Assembly (NCBI RefSeq): GCF_009827445.1
Contig: NZ_WTYI01000001.1
Span: forward strand, 372,001 to 436,000
Source of the DNA: Qipengyuania aquimaris
GTDB lineage: Bacteria > Pseudomonadota > Alphaproteobacteria > Sphingomonadales > Sphingomonadaceae
Reading direction: 5' to 3'
Length of the DNA stretch: 64,000 nucleotides
The translations under genes were made by a program, and so were the position numbers. Below the pieces are notes generated by a model, which saw nothing but the letters and a program-made list of their open reading frames with translations, was not told the DNA's origin and did not search any database. This document shows, one piece after another, positions 35,594 through 45,887 of this stretch; within the stretch, counting starts at the first letter, position 1; each line of letters starts with the position of its first letter.

Positions 35594-36813
35594 GTCCGCA
35601 CCCGGTTGAGGACGTCTTCCTGCAAGTTCTTCCAGAACAGCGGGATGTCGTAGACGTGGTAATTGCCACCCGGCAGCACGCCCGGGCCGAGATCGGGCGC
35701 ATCGCCGATCCGCAGGATGCCCGCTTCGTCGCAGCGCGCAGGCACGGCACCCGGGACCAATTCGGCGGAACTCATGTCCGCGCTTGGCTTCAGCGTGCCG
35801 AGATTGTCGGAGGCAGGAACTGAGCCTCCGGTCATGCCGGACAACGGATTGACGCACAGGACGCTGTCATCCTGGCCGCGCGCACTGCTATCCAGCCCGG
35901 GCAGGGCACTGTATCGCTGCAGCAACTGCCCCGGGTCGCCATCGTCTGTGAAGCTGAGAAACGAGACGATGCAGCTCGCTTGTTCACCCGTGGCGCAGGC
36001 CGGATAGGGAAGGGACGGCAGATCGTGTTCGACCGATATCGGCCAACCCGGCGCATAGACCGCTGCAATCCGGTCGCGCAGCGGCGTGTCGGCGACCTTA
36101 TCGCGTAGAAGGCGCAGTATGTGGACCGAGCCTTGGCTATGACCCGCAAGGACGATCGGTTTTTCGGCATCCACGCTTTCAACGAAATAAGCGAACGCCT
36201 GGGCGATGTCGGCATAAGCGGCATCGATTGCGCGGCTCGCCTCGTCCTGCTCGGTCAGGAACGCGCCTACGGCGGCCTGCCTGTATTTGGGCGCCCAGAT
36301 TTCGTCGGCTCGATTAAACGGGCTTGCAAGACCTCTCAGGAACACGCGAGCAAGACGGTCGGTCTCGGCATCGTTCAGCGGTGCGTTCCATTCGCCCAAT
36401 GCGCCTTTGGTGTAACTGGTAGGGGGCACGAAAAAGACTGCGAATGACGGCGTCTCGCTCGCATCGGCAGCTTCCCCGCGCTCTGAACCCACGGTGGCGA
36501 AAGGCGCGGGTCCATCTATGCTCTGTTCGGCGGCGGGAGCGTCTGGAGAGGGCGTGCGGCTCGCGGGATCGGGTGCCACCTGCGCGACGGCGGGTTGGTA
36601 GCGCGCCGGATCGTCGGTTCCGATGCCTGGTCGCGAATACCACATGGCGGGATCTTCATAGGCGTTGGCGGCGAGCGCTTCCTGCTCGACGAATTCACCG
36701 CGCGGCACGAACGCGATCTCCGTCGCCTCGCGCCCATAGATGGCAAGCGCAATCGCGCCGACGATGATGATCGCAATGATTATCGCCACGAAATAGAGGA
36801 ATTTGCGTGCCAT
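35572..36813 (-). CDS. DUF3089 lipase-like protein, membrane anchored
   Basis: The 413-residue protein has an N-terminal membrane segment (FLYFVAIIIAIIIVGAIALAI) and a Pro/Ala-rich linker at about 70-105. The DUF3089 alpha/beta-hydrolase core follows with FFVPPTSY and the nucleophile elbow AGHSQGS. A late YHVYDIPLFW may contain the catalytic His. It probably acts in the periplasm on lipids or esters, but no substrate is known. It starts one base after the AI-2E gene stop codon. Confidence 0.86.
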   Translation of the reverse strand: MARKFLYFVAIIIAIIIVGAIALAIYGREATEIAFVPRGEFVEQEALAANAYEDPAMWYSRPGIGTDDPARYQPAVAQVAPDPASRTPSPDAPAAEQSIDGPAPFATVGSERGEAADASETPSFAVFFVPPTSYTKGALGEWNAPLNDAETDRLARVFLRGLASPFNRADEIWAPKYRQAAVGAFLTEQDEASRAIDAAYADIAQAFAYFVESVDAEKPIVLAGHSQGSVHILRLLRDKVADTPLRDRIAAVYAPGWPISVEHDLPSLPYPACATGEQASCIVSFLSFTDDGDPGQLLQRYSALPGLDSSARGQDDSVLCVNPLSGMTGGSVPASDNLGTLKPSADMSSAELVPGAVPARCDEAGILRIGDAPDLGPGVLPGGNYHVYDIPLFWKNLQEDVLNRVRTWTTRQS

Positions 36814-36814
36814 A

Positions 36815-37924
36815 TCAGGCCTCTGCCTCCGTTATCTCTGCGCTCTCTCCAAGCTTCGCCAAACGCTCTGAACGCCGTTCCAGCGCGACCTTCATCATCG
36901 CCAGCATCGGGTCGGCGAGCGCGAGGCCGAGGATCCCGAAAAGCACCCCGAAGATCAGCTGGGCCGAGAGGACGAGGCCGGGCGCAAGGTCGACCGTCTT
37001 CTTGGCGATCATCGGGACTAGGATGTAGCCGTCGAAGTTTTGGACGAGGAAATAGACGAAAATCGTATAGAGCCCCATGTCCACTCCGCCGGAGAACCCG
37101 ACCAGCACCATCAGTACGCCCGAGATGATCGCGCCGATATTAGGGATAAAGGCGAGCAATCCGGTCAGGAGTCCCAGCAGGGCGGCCATCGGCACGCCGT
37201 AGAGGGCGAGCAGGGCCCAGGTGAAGATACCTTCCGCGACCATGCCGACCAGCCGTCCGGCGAGCAGCCTGCGCATCGTATAGGCCTGATAGCTAAGCGT
37301 GTCGTAGAAGGCTTCGCGCTTGTTCGCCGGGACCATCCACGCGACGCCGCGCTCGTAGATGCGCGGGTCGATCGCGAAATAGACGCCGATGATAATAATC
37401 AGCACCAGCGTCGTGACACCTCCGAAAAGGCCGCCGATTGCGCGGGTGACAGTACCGACGCCGCTCATGAGATTGCCCATCATCGACTGGATATCTTCCG
37501 TCCGCACCGCAAAACCCTTGCTGCGCAGATATTCGAGGAAACGCTCCAGTTGCATTTCGATGATCGAAGGGAATTCGGCCGCCTGTTGCGAAATCTGCGA
37601 ACCTGCGAAGTAAACGAGCCAGACCAGGAAGGCGGTTGCCAGCAGCAGGACGATGGCCACGCGCCAGTTGCGGCCGATGGGCAGGGCGCGACCCAACAAG
37701 CGCGAACCGCCATCGATCAGGGCTGCAAAAACCATCGCACCGAAGATGACGAGCAGCGATTGCGACAAATGGACCGCAAGCGCGATGAGGCCAATGACGA
37801 GGCCCCAGGTCAAAGCGCGGGCCGCCTCGAAACGGAGGCGCGGATCGCCTATGCGTGTTGGGCTGGCACCCGGATTGTCGTCTTCTGCCGCCAGACCGGG
37901 GTGCGCGGCTTTGTTTTCAGGCAT
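36815..37924 (-). CDS. AI-2E family transporter
   Basis: The 369-residue protein has about eight membrane helices, including paired N-terminal helices (ALTWGLVIGLIALAVHL, LVIFGAMVFAALI) and the C-terminal GLLTGLLAFIPNIGAIISG, which is the family hallmark (LxPxxG). Members export autoinducer-2, sodium or other solutes; the name is historical and does not prove quorum sensing. It directly abuts lepB. Confidence 0.9.
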   Translation of the reverse strand: MPENKAAHPGLAAEDDNPGASPTRIGDPRLRFEAARALTWGLVIGLIALAVHLSQSLLVIFGAMVFAALIDGGSRLLGRALPIGRNWRVAIVLLLATAFLVWLVYFAGSQISQQAAEFPSIIEMQLERFLEYLRSKGFAVRTEDIQSMMGNLMSGVGTVTRAIGGLFGGVTTLVLIIIIGVYFAIDPRIYERGVAWMVPANKREAFYDTLSYQAYTMRRLLAGRLVGMVAEGIFTWALLALYGVPMAALLGLLTGLLAFIPNIGAIISGVLMVLVGFSGGVDMGLYTIFVYFLVQNFDGYILVPMIAKKTVDLAPGLVLSAQLIFGVLFGILGLALADPMLAMMKVALERRSERLAKLGESAEITEAEA

Positions 37925-38788
37925 TTATCCTTCGGGCTCCTGCGATATGGCAGGGCGCAGAGTGGTCCAGGAACGGTTTTCGCGCAAGCTGGTAAACCAG
38001 GTCACAGGGTTGAGCGAGGTCGTGCCGTCGAGCGAGAAGGTGATGAATTCTGCGCGCCCGCCGATGTTTTCCAGCGGCACGGGGCCGAGGAGCCCGCGCG
38101 AGGAATTGAGTTCGCGGCTGTCGGAAGAATGGTCGCGATTGTCGCCCATCACGAAGACTTCGCCTTCGGGAATGGTCATCGGTCCGAAATTGTCGAGCTG
38201 CGTGCGCGTGTGGTCGATGACAAGGTAATTCGCCCCGTTCGGCAGCGTTTCGCGCAGGACCGGAACGCGGCAGACCGGCTTGCCATCATCATCGGTCACC
38301 AGAAAGCTCGGATCGCCGAAGCCCCAGCAAGTGGAGTTCGCATCGACCGGCAGGTCACGCGCGGGCTCGACTTCCTGCGGGACTGGCGTGCCGTTCAATT
38401 CGATACGACCATTGACTACCCCGATCGTATCGCCGGGCAGGGCGACGACGCGCTTGATGTAATCCTCGTCTCGCTCCGGATGGACCGGAATAACGATATC
38501 CCCGTACTCGGGCGTCGAGCCGGCAACCCGCCAGTCGCCGCGCGGCGCGAGGTGGAAGCTGACCGAGGACCAGTTCCAGCCATAGGGATACTTGCTCACG
38601 ACCAGCCGGTCGCCGACCAGGAGGTTCGGCAGCATCGATTCTGACGGGATGTAGAACGGCTTCGCGATGAAGCTGTGGAACGCGAAGACGGCGAGCAGCA
38701 TCAGCGCCAGGCCGCGGATTTCCGCGAACCAGTTTACCTTTTCGTCTTGCTTGTCGGATTTTGTCACGGCCGGTGTGTCGATACTCAA
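37925..38788 (-). CDS. lepB: Signal peptidase I
   Basis: LepB removes signal peptides from exported preproteins at the outer face of the inner membrane. One membrane helix ([14 protein letters not shown]) is followed by the catalytic Ser in PSESMLPNL, the Lys in [12 protein letters not shown] and the conserved [11 protein letters not shown]. The start is taken as TTG 38788, which overlaps the acpS stop as TTGA with GAGG upstream; GTG at 38767 is an alternative. No start closer to the membrane helix fits better. From TTG it has 287 residues. Confidence 0.94.
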   Translation of the reverse strand: MSIDTPAVTKSDKQDEKVNWFAEIRGLALMLLAVFAFHSFIAKPFYIPSESMLPNLLVGDRLVVSKYPYGWNWSSVSFHLAPRGDWRVAGSTPEYGDIVIPVHPERDEDYIKRVVALPGDTIGVVNGRIELNGTPVPQEVEPARDLPVDANSTCWGFGDPSFLVTDDDGKPVCRVPVLRETLPNGANYLVIDHTRTQLDNFGPMTIPEGEVFVMGDNRDHSSDSRELNSSRGLLGPVPLENIGGRAEFITFSLDGTTSLNPVTWFTSLRENRSWTTLRPAISQEPEG

Positions 38789-39186
38789 GCGGGATGGGCC
38801 TCGATGATGACGAAGGCCTGTGCCCATGGATGGTCGTCGGTGAGGGTGAGATGAATGCGCGGCTCATGGCCGTGCGGGACCATTTCGGCAAGCCTTTGTG
38901 CAGCGCCGCCCTCCAGCGCCAGGGTAGGGGCGCCAGAAGGGGCGTTCACCACGCCGATATGTTTCATGAAGACCCCGCGACGAAAGCCGGTTCCGACCGC
39001 CTTGGAGAAAGCTTCCTTTGCGGCAAAGCGCTTCGCGTAGGTGCCGGCGATGGTGAAGGGGCGCTTGCGGGCCTTGGCTCGCTCTATCTCGGTGAAGACG
39101 CGCAGTTCGAACCGTTCGCCATAGCGGTCGAGCGAATTCTGGATGCGCTCGATATTGCACAGGTCGGAACCCATTCCGATGATCAT
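38785..39186 (-). CDS. acpS: Holo-acyl-carrier-protein synthase
   Basis: AcpS moves phosphopantetheine from CoA to apo-ACP. The 133-residue product begins [16 protein letters not shown], containing the metal-binding Asp, and has the second motif [18 protein letters not shown] with the catalytic Glu/Lys, ending in an [15 protein letters not shown] strand. Its ATG overlaps the stop of the small membrane protein gene, and its stop overlaps lepB, a usual pdxJ-acpS-lepB order for the group. Confidence 0.96.
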   Translation of the reverse strand: MIIGMGSDLCNIERIQNSLDRYGERFELRVFTEIERAKARKRPFTIAGTYAKRFAAKEAFSKAVGTGFRRGVFMKHIGVVNAPSGAPTLALEGGAAQRLAEMVPHGHEPRIHLTLTDDHPWAQAFVIIEAHPA

Positions 39187-39455
39187 GCTGCCCTCGAAAT
39201 CATGACGGTAAGGATGATCAGCATCATCCAGTGAATGAAGACCTGGCTCTTGACCAAGGGATGGTCGATCTCGCCCTTTGAGCGTTTGAATGCGCCAGCA
39301 TAGCCGATCACCTGGATGATCGGCCAACCTATCGCAAAGGCGAGTGCGGCCTGCTGCGCTATCGCATAGGCGAGCAACCCTATGCTCAACAGGAAGGGGA
39401 TAACGGCTGCCAGCCCCCACAGCTGCTCTTTACCGGAAAGGGCGGGCTGGCTCAC
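39183..39455 (-). CDS. 90-residue membrane protein between pdxJ and acpS
   Basis: The protein has two N-terminal membrane helices ([21 protein letters not shown] region and [20 protein letters not shown]), a charged loop ([14 protein letters not shown]) and a third helix ([14 protein letters not shown]). It starts with GTG 39455 overlapping the pdxJ stop (GTGA), and its stop overlaps acpS (ATGA). The tight fit supports expression. No functional family is recognised. Confidence 0.8.
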   Translation of the reverse strand: MSQPALSGKEQLWGLAAVIPFLLSIGLLAYAIAQQAALAFAIGWPIIQVIGYAGAFKRSKGEIDHPLVKSQVFIHWMMLIILTVMISRAA

Positions 39456-40192
39456 CGCGCCTCGTCCATCAGTTCGCGCATATGGCGTACAGCACTCTCC
39501 AGTCCGACGAAGACCGCTTCGCCCACCAGGTAATGGCCGATGTTGAGCTCAGCGATCTGGGGGATGGCAGCGATGGGCTGGACGTTCTCGTAAGTGAGGC
39601 CGTGGCCCGCGTGGGGCTCAATGCCGTTCTTGGCCGCAAGCGCCGCCATGTCGGAAATCCGCTTCAATTCGCGGGCCAGCTTGTCGCCGTCGCCGTCGAG
39701 ATGGGCGTGGGCATATTCGCCGGTATGAAATTCCACGACCGGAACGCCGAGCTTGAGCGCGGCATCCAGCTGGCGCTCGTCAGCCTCGATGAACAGCGAC
39801 ACGCGGATGCCGTTATCTTTAAGTTTCCACACGATCGGGGCGAGCGTGTTGTGCTGGCCCGCTGCATCGAGGCCGCCCTCGGTCGTACGCTCCTCGCGCT
39901 TTTCCGGAACGATGCAGGCGGCATGCGGCTTGTGAGCCAGCGCAATCTCCAGCATCTCCTCGGTCGCGGCCATTTCCAGATTGAGCGGGAGATCGGTTGC
40001 TTCCTGGATGCGTCTGAGGTCGTCATCACGGATGTGCCGACGGTCTTCGCGCAGATGCGCCGTGATCCCGTCGCCGCCGACACGGGCGACGATTTCGGCC
40101 GCGCGGACCGGGTCGGGATGGTCACCGCCACGGGCGTTCCGGATGGTGGCGACGTGGTCAATGTTGACGCCAAGGCGTAAAGGGTTGGTCAT
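39452..40192 (-). CDS. pdxJ: Pyridoxine 5'-phosphate synthase
   Basis: PdxJ closes the vitamin B6 ring from aminoacetone phosphate and deoxyxylulose phosphate. The 246-residue barrel shows [19 protein letters not shown] at the N-terminus, [41 protein letters not shown] and [13 protein letters not shown] take ATG 40192, which overlaps the stop of the serine hydrolase gene as ATGA. Confidence 0.97.
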   Translation of the reverse strand: MTNPLRLGVNIDHVATIRNARGGDHPDPVRAAEIVARVGGDGITAHLREDRRHIRDDDLRRIQEATDLPLNLEMAATEEMLEIALAHKPHAACIVPEKREERTTEGGLDAAGQHNTLAPIVWKLKDNGIRVSLFIEADERQLDAALKLGVPVVEFHTGEYAHAHLDGDGDKLARELKRISDMAALAAKNGIEPHAGHGLTYENVQPIAAIPQIAELNIGHYLVGEAVFVGLESAVRHMRELMDEAR

Positions 40193-41226
40193 TCGGTGCA
40201 CACCGCTGCAGACAGGATTTCATAGCTCAGTCCCTCGCGGCTCCAGACTTCGCCGAAAGAGAATTGTTCCTCGCTTTGGCCGATGAAAGCGGCAATGGCT
40301 ATATTGCGTTCCGGCATTATGAAATTGCGTGCCTGATAGCCGCCGATTGCGCCGCGTCGCTCGATGATCCGCACTGGCGCGTCGCAGCCATTAAGCGCGA
40401 GTATGCTCTCCCACTGGCCTAGTGCCGTGTAGCCGAGCTCCGGCACACCCTCCCACATTTCCTCGCGCGCGGCATTCGATAGGAGGTGCCCCGTCATCAG
40501 CGCCCGGTCGAATGCTATAAGGTCGCGGGTTGTGCCCGCCAGTCCGCCCGACGCACCGTAAGGGGCAATCTCGGAGGCAGGAGTGCCTGTCATACTAGGC
40601 GCCAGACGCGTTTCGGGCGTTACGAACCCGGCCTCCAACATCCCGGCAGGTGCAGCGATGCGCTCTTGGAAGAGATCCGCCAAGTTCTGCCCAGTAACCC
40701 GTTCAAGGACTTTGCCGACAAGTAGCGTATCGCAATTGTTGTAGTCGAATTCTCCGCCCGGTTCGCGCGCGCGACGTTCGACGCAAACCATCGGATCCAG
40801 CGGTTTAGAAGGGTCGGATACGACGCTTGCATCATCCTCAGGGTTATAAAGGCCGGACTGATGGCGCAGCAGCTGTCGAAGGTTCGGAGCGCCGGGGCCG
40901 ATCTCAGGCCACTCTGTCAGATAGGCACTGACCGGCCGGTCGAGCGAAATCGTGCCTTTTTCGACTTCCTGCATCACGAGAGTGGCAACGACCTGCTTAG
41001 TCACCGATGCCCACGGCCAGAGGTTTCCCCTGCCCATCGACGCCCCGGCGATTAGGCCGCCGGAGATCCGGATTTCGCCGTCAAATGCGTAGGCATCGAC
41101 AATCGGCTGAAGGCGTTCCTGGGTTAGCAGCGATGCGGTTGGGGAAGAGGTGCTGTAAATGAGACCGTCTGGCGGAGGACAGCCGGTCAGCATGACCGCC
41201 GCCAAAACCGCCATGGCTGATCTCAC
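40189..41226 (-). CDS. Beta-lactamase-family serine hydrolase, lipoprotein
   Basis: The 345-residue protein has a lipoprotein signal peptide with LTGC (Cys16), a penicillin-binding fold with SxxK at Ser74-Lys77 (SVTK), and YNN near residue 162. No strong KTG triad is visible at the C-terminal end. Such class C-like hydrolases may be peptidases or esterases; resistance to beta-lactams should not be assumed. It starts at GTG 41226 overlapping the pyrE stop (GTGA); ATG 41214 is an alternative. Placement between pyrE and pdxJ looks like a late insertion into a conserved pair. Confidence 0.86.
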   Translation of the reverse strand: MRSAMAVLAAVMLTGCPPPDGLIYSTSSPTASLLTQERLQPIVDAYAFDGEIRISGGLIAGASMGRGNLWPWASVTKQVVATLVMQEVEKGTISLDRPVSAYLTEWPEIGPGAPNLRQLLRHQSGLYNPEDDASVVSDPSKPLDPMVCVERRAREPGGEFDYNNCDTLLVGKVLERVTGQNLADLFQERIAAPAGMLEAGFVTPETRLAPSMTGTPASEIAPYGASGGLAGTTRDLIAFDRALMTGHLLSNAAREEMWEGVPELGYTALGQWESILALNGCDAPVRIIERRGAIGGYQARNFIMPERNIAIAAFIGQSEEQFSFGEVWSREGLSYEILSAAVCTE

Positions 41227-41801
41227 TTGCGGCTTCCCGGTTTGGTGATCTCAATTGCGGCCAACTCGTCCGGAACCTCGTCCTCGTCATAGGTCGGGAA
41301 GTTGATATCGATCAGCGGGAAGAACGGCACGCCCAGATCGGCAGAACCATTGCTGCGGTCGACCAGCGATACTTCGGCTATGACTTCTCCGCCCTCGCGG
41401 CCCACGGCGGCAATCGCCTCGCGGCTCGAGAGGCCGGTGGTAACGACGTCCTCGACCATCAGCACTTTGGCGCCCGGGTCGATCCGAAAGCCGCGGCGCA
41501 GGTGGAATTCGCCGTCAGGCCGTTCGAGGAACATCGCGTCCTTGCCCAGAGCACGTCCCATTTCCTGCCCGATGATGATGCCGCCCATGGCGGGGCTGAC
41601 AACCACGTCGATATCGTTGCGGATTTCGCGCGGGATCTTCTGGGCCAGCGCTCGGGCCAGCCTGCCCGCCCGGTCGGGGTTCATCAGCACGCGCGCGCAT
41701 TGCAGATAATGGCCGCTGTGCTTGCCGCTCGAAAGCTTGAAATGGCCTTCGAGAAGGGCTTCGCTGGCGCGGAATTCGGAGAGGATTTCATCTTCTGTCA
41801 T
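41223..41801 (-). CDS. pyrE: Orotate phosphoribosyltransferase
   Basis: PyrE makes orotidine monophosphate from orotate and PRPP in pyrimidine synthesis. The 192-residue product has the FKLSSGKHSGHYLQCARV N-terminal block, VVSPAMGGIIIGQEMGRAL, the LERPDGEFHLRRGF loop and the PRPP signature VLMVEDVVTTGLSS. ATG 41801 begins MTEDEILSEF; upstream in-frame codons are not conserved. It is the first gene of the run down to 34953. Dihydroorotase (pyrC) lies elsewhere in the window. Confidence 0.96.
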   Translation of the reverse strand: MTEDEILSEFRASEALLEGHFKLSSGKHSGHYLQCARVLMNPDRAGRLARALAQKIPREIRNDIDVVVSPAMGGIIIGQEMGRALGKDAMFLERPDGEFHLRRGFRIDPGAKVLMVEDVVTTGLSSREAIAAVGREGGEVIAEVSLVDRSNGSADLGVPFFPLIDINFPTYDEDEVPDELAAIEITKPGSRK

Positions 41802-42001
41802 GTCGCTTCGGCTCAAAGCGCGTCCGGCCCGATTGCGCAAGAGGCAATGCAGGATGCACATTTTTCTGCCCCCAGCGCTTGAGGCATGCGCCATGTCTAT
41901 CTATAGGGCGGCCCAACCGGGCCCTCGTTGCAGGGTCGCTTGCCCCTGCGCCGTTAGCTCGCTTTCGGCACATGCAGCGGAGGATTCGCCCGGACGATGA
42001 C

Positions 42002-43078
42002 ATGACACGAAAGAGTGCCAAGACGATGAAATTCCTCGGTTTCCACCGGATTGTCGCCAGCCTGGTAATGGCGTTCGCCCTGGTCTTCGGATCGCAGACC
42101 GCGATTGCGCAGGATGCTGCCGAAGCTATCGCAACCGAACAGCTCGAATCTGTCGATCCGGCAGAGGCAGCCGACGTTGCCGATCCGGGTGCCGTTACGG
42201 AAGGTAGCGGAGCCTACACGCCGATGAAGCCGACCGAAGGTATCGGCATGCCGGTGGATGCGGGCCTCGATATTCAGCCGCAGTTCTCGGAAACCGGCGA
42301 GTTTGCTTACGGCCTGCACATCGGCCTCATCTGGGTCATGGTCGCGATCAGCCTCTTCGTCCTCGTGCTGATGCTCTACACGATTTTCCGTTTCCGCCGC
42401 TCGGCGAACCCGACGCCTTCTAAGACCAGCCACAACACGCTGATCGAAGTCATCTGGACGGTTGTTCCGGCCCTCATCCTGCTTGCCATCGCGATCCCCT
42501 CGATCACGCTGATCGCCAAGCAATACGAGCCGATCCCCAAGGATGCCATCACCATCAAGGCGACCGGCTACCAGTGGTATTGGGGCTATACCTATCCCGA
42601 CAATGGCGAGTTCGAGATTATCTCGAACATGCTCGACGACGCCGAAGCAGAAGCGCGCGGCGAACCGCACCAGCTCGCTGTCGATAACCGCATGGTCGTC
42701 CCGGTAGGTGTTCCGATCCGCATGCAGATCACCGCTGCCGATGTGATTCACTCGTTCGCCGTGCCGAGCCTGTGGTTCAAGCTCGATGCCGTTCCGGGTC
42801 GTCTCAACGAGAAGATCCTGATGGTCGAGAAGCCGGGTGTCTATTACGGCCAGTGCTCCGAACTTTGTGGCGCACGCCATGCCTACATGCCCATTGCCGT
42901 CGAAGCGCTTCCGCTGGAACAGTACAACCAATGGGTCCTCGCGCAGGGTGGCACGATTGCCGGTGCAGAGGAAACTGGCGATCTCGATGCAGAGCTCGCT
43001 CCGCTCCAGGAACCTGAAAGCACTGTAGAAGGTGCTGCCGGTGCCGGTGAGTTCCCGGTCGAAAACCCGACGACCTGA
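42002..43078 (+). CDS. ctaC: Cytochrome c oxidase subunit II
   Basis: Subunit II receives electrons from cytochrome c through its CuA centre in the periplasm. The 358-residue protein has a signal peptide (to ..TAIAQ), two membrane helices (about 100-125 and 140-165), the aromatic electron entry YQWYWGYTYP, and the CuA ligands VIHSF and CSELCGARHAYMPI. A long acidic C-terminal tail is less usual. The start is uncertain: ATG 42002 is in frame, and ATG 42026 (MKFLGFHR) is possible. Confidence 0.95.
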   Translation: MTRKSAKTMKFLGFHRIVASLVMAFALVFGSQTAIAQDAAEAIATEQLESVDPAEAADVADPGAVTEGSGAYTPMKPTEGIGMPVDAGLDIQPQFSETGEFAYGLHIGLIWVMVAISLFVLVLMLYTIFRFRRSANPTPSKTSHNTLIEVIWTVVPALILLAIAIPSITLIAKQYEPIPKDAITIKATGYQWYWGYTYPDNGEFEIISNMLDDAEAEARGEPHQLAVDNRMVVPVGVPIRMQITAADVIHSFAVPSLWFKLDAVPGRLNEKILMVEKPGVYYGQCSELCGARHAYMPIAVEALPLEQYNQWVLAQGGTIAGAEETGDLDAELAPLQEPESTVEGAAGAGEFPVENPTT

Positions 43079-43132
43079 TTACGCCTTTAGAATTCAGTCC
43101 GCTGACGAAAACGCATTCGAGAGTATAGCAAG

Positions 43133-44845
43133 ATGGCCACTACCGCCGACAGCTTCCAGGCCCACGACGACCACCACGCGCATGATGCCCATCACAAGCC
43201 CGGCTTCTTCGCACGCTGGTTCATGTCCACGAACCACAAGGACATCGGTACGCTCTACCTGATCTTCGCGATTGTCGCGGGTATCATCGGTGGCGCGATT
43301 TCGGGCATCATGCGTGCCGAGCTCGCCGAACCGGGCATCCAGTACCTGCAGTATTGGGCGCAACTGATGGGCGGCGCGGCGGATATCGATAGCGCGCTGC
43401 ACATGTGGAACGTGTTCATCACTGCGCACGGACTGATCATGGTCTTCTTCATGGTCATGCCCGCGATGATCGGTGGCTTCGGCAACTGGTTCGTCCCGCT
43501 CATGATCGGCGCGCCCGACATGGCGTTCCCGCGCATGAACAACATTTCGTTCTGGCTGACGGTGGCAGGCTTCCTGTCGCTGATTTTCTCGCTCTTCGTT
43601 CCTGGCGGTATCGGGCCGGGCGCGGGCGTTGGCTGGACCGTCTACGCACCGCTTTCGACCTCTGGCTCCACCGGCCCGGCAGTCGACTTCGCGATTTTCT
43701 CGCTGCACCTAGCAGGCGCAGGCTCGATCCTTGGTGCGACCAACTTCATCACCACCATCTTCAACATGCGTGCGCCGGGCATGACCCTGCACAAAATGCC
43801 GCTGTTCGTGTGGTCGGTGTTGGTCACTGCCTTCCTGCTGCTGCTGGCCTTGCCGGTTCTCGCGGCGGCAATCACCATGCTGATTACCGACCGTAACTTC
43901 GGCACGACCTTCTTCGACCCCGCAGGCGGTGGCGACCCGATCCTTTACCAGCATCTGTTCTGGTTCTTCGGTCACCCCGAAGTGTACATTATGATCCTGC
44001 CGGGCTTCGGCATGATCTCGCAGATCGTCGCAACCTTCAGCCGCAAGCCGGTCTTCGGCTACCTCGGCATGGCCTACGCCATGGTCGCGATCGGCGTCGT
44101 CGGCTTCGTCGTGTGGGCCCACCACATGTACACGGTCGGTCTCGACGTGAACACGAAGATGTACTTCACCGCAGCGACCATGGTCATCGCGGTCCCGACC
44201 GGCGTGAAGATTTTCAGCTGGATCGCCACCATGTGGGGCGGCTCGATCGAGTTCAAATCGCCGATGGTCTGGGCGCTGGGCTTCATCTTCCTGTTCACCG
44301 TGGGCGGCGTGACCGGTGTCTATCTCGCCAATGGCGGCGTGGACGATGTGGTCCACGACACCTACTTCGTTGTTGCCCACTTCCACTACGTGCTGTCGAT
44401 GGGTGCCGTGTTCTCGATGTTCGCCGGTTTCTACTACTGGTTCCCTAAGATGAGCGGCCGGATGCACTCCGAACTGCTTTCGCACCTGCACTTCTGGGGC
44501 TTCTTCATCGGCGTGAACGTGATCTTCTTCCCGCAGCACTTCCTGGGCTGGCAGGGCATGCCGCGCCGTTACCCGGACTATGCGGACGCCTACACCTACT
44601 GGAACGAGATCAGCACCCTCGGGTACATGATCATGGCTGCATCGATGGTCCTGTTCTTCGTGAACATCATCTATGCCTTCGTCGCCGGCAAGAAGGCCGA
44701 AGACAACTACTGGGGCGAAGGCGCAACCACGCTCGAGTGGACGCTTTCGAGCCCGCCACCGTTCCACCAGTTCAGCGAACTGCCGGTGATCGAAGAGCAT
44801 CACGATCACCACGACCACATGCCGCGCGGCGCCAAGCCCGCCTGA
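43133..44845 (+). CDS. ctaD: Cytochrome c oxidase subunit I (aa3 type)
   Basis: The 570-residue catalytic subunit has about 12 membrane helices and the haem/CuB motifs: [47 protein letters not shown] with the CuB His-Tyr, [11 protein letters not shown] and [11 protein letters not shown]. The D and K channel residues expected for an aa3 enzyme are in place as far as can be seen. Both ends are His-rich ([22 protein letters not shown]). A terminator follows about 25 bases behind the stop. Confidence 0.97.
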   Translation: MATTADSFQAHDDHHAHDAHHKPGFFARWFMSTNHKDIGTLYLIFAIVAGIIGGAISGIMRAELAEPGIQYLQYWAQLMGGAADIDSALHMWNVFITAHGLIMVFFMVMPAMIGGFGNWFVPLMIGAPDMAFPRMNNISFWLTVAGFLSLIFSLFVPGGIGPGAGVGWTVYAPLSTSGSTGPAVDFAIFSLHLAGAGSILGATNFITTIFNMRAPGMTLHKMPLFVWSVLVTAFLLLLALPVLAAAITMLITDRNFGTTFFDPAGGGDPILYQHLFWFFGHPEVYIMILPGFGMISQIVATFSRKPVFGYLGMAYAMVAIGVVGFVVWAHHMYTVGLDVNTKMYFTAATMVIAVPTGVKIFSWIATMWGGSIEFKSPMVWALGFIFLFTVGGVTGVYLANGGVDDVVHDTYFVVAHFHYVLSMGAVFSMFAGFYYWFPKMSGRMHSELLSHLHFWGFFIGVNVIFFPQHFLGWQGMPRRYPDYADAYTYWNEISTLGYMIMAASMVLFFVNIIYAFVAGKKAEDNYWGEGATTLEWTLSSPPPFHQFSELPVIEEHHDHHDHMPRGAKPA

Positions 44846-44870
44846 GCTGTATAGTCCACTGGACAATGAC

Positions 44871-44909
44871 AAACGGCCGGTCCCATGAGGGATCGGCCGT
44901 TTTGTTTTG
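44871..44909 (+). terminator. Rho-independent terminator after ctaD
   Basis: ACGGCCGGTCCC and GGGATCGGCCGT pair over 12 bp (one G-U) around ATGA, with AAA before and TTTGTTTT after. It separates ctaC-ctaD from the rest of the oxidase genes. Confidence 0.9.
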
Positions 44910-44927
44910 CGCGAAGGATAAGCTCGA

Positions 44928-45887
44928 ATGCCTGAAATGCGGATGATCGATGTCGGAGAGCTGAGCCTGCGCTGCGCAGTCGAGGGCGAGGGCCGCCTTG
45001 TCATCATGGTGCACGGGTTTCCGGAAAGCTGGTACAGCTGGCGGCACCAAATCGGGCGGATTGCCGAGGCAGGCTTTACCGCCTGCGCCATCGACGTGCG
45101 CGGCTATGGCGGATCAGACAAGCCGCACCCGGTCGAAGCCTACGCGCTCGAACGTATCGTCGGGGATTTGGTCGGCCTGAAAATGGCCTTGCAGCCGGAC
45201 CGGCCCGCGATCCTGATCGGGCACGATTGGGGCGCGCCCATCGTGTGGAACACCGCGCTCACCCATCCCGAACACTTTCGTGCCGTGGCGGGGCTGTCGG
45301 TGCCGTTTGCAGGAGTACCCCAGCGCCCTTTTACCGAGGTGTTTCACGAGCACTTCACCTCGCAGGGAAAGTACTTCTACCAGGAGTATTTCCAGGCCGA
45401 GGGCGTGGCCGAAGCGGAAGCCGAGAAGGACCCGCGCGACTGGGTGCACCGGATGATGTACTCGATCAGCGGCGATGTTCCTCCGGGCAGCTATTGGGAC
45501 AAGCCCTATGGCGCGACTTTCCTCGAGGGACTTCCCGACCCGCTACCCGTGCCCTGGCTCACCGACGAGGACCTCGATTTCTACGAGGCGGAATTCAAGG
45601 CGTCGGGCTTTCGCGGCCCGCTCAACCGATATCGCAATCACGAACGGGATTTCGAATGGTTGCAGGGCTGGAAGGGCAAGCAGATAGAGCAGCCATCGCT
45701 GTTCATCGGCGGCACCCGCGATCCCGCAACCTTCCTCTTCGGTGCCGTGACCGATCCGGTATGCATGATGAAATTCTTCGCCCCGAAGATCGAAGGGCAC
45801 ATCCTCGACAATGTCGGTCACTGGACGCAGCAGGAGCGCCCGGAGGAAGTCAACAAACTGCTGCTCGAATGGCTCGGAAAGCTCTAA
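44928..45887 (+). CDS. Alpha/beta hydrolase (epoxide-hydrolase-like) inside the oxidase locus
   Basis: The 319-residue protein has HGFPESWYSWRHQI, the nucleophile elbow GHDWGAPIVW with Asp, RGYGGSDKP and a late NVGHWTQQERP with the His. The EH-type cap has the Tyr-containing segments expected for epoxide hydrolase, e.g. GPLNRYRNHERDFE. It sits between the ctaD terminator and ctaB, a position that has no role in oxidase assembly, so it is probably an insertion. ATG 44928 is used; in-frame ATGs at 44940 and 44943 are possible. Confidence 0.9.
   Translation: MPEMRMIDVGELSLRCAVEGEGRLVIMVHGFPESWYSWRHQIGRIAEAGFTACAIDVRGYGGSDKPHPVEAYALERIVGDLVGLKMALQPDRPAILIGHDWGAPIVWNTALTHPEHFRAVAGLSVPFAGVPQRPFTEVFHEHFTSQGKYFYQEYFQAEGVAEAEAEKDPRDWVHRMMYSISGDVPPGSYWDKPYGATFLEGLPDPLPVPWLTDEDLDFYEAEFKASGFRGPLNRYRNHERDFEWLQGWKGKQIEQPSLFIGGTRDPATFLFGAVTDPVCMMKFFAPKIEGHILDNVGHWTQQERPEEVNKLLLEWLGKL

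Noticed and set aside
36815-37924. Quorum-sensing exporter
   Set aside because: AI-2E family names are historical; nothing else here points to autoinducer-2 signalling.
37040-38644. Open frame of about 534 codons on the plus strand
   Set aside because: Antisense to the AI-2E transporter and lepB, with no domain and an implausible His/Asp/Gln-rich composition.
40189-41226. Antibiotic resistance beta-lactamase
   Set aside because: The SxxK/YxN fold is shared with many esterases and peptidases, the usual KTG is not evident, and the context is metabolic; resistance is not supported.
43709-45091. Open frame of about 460 codons on the minus strand
   Set aside because: Antisense to ctaD and the terminator behind it; no conserved motif.
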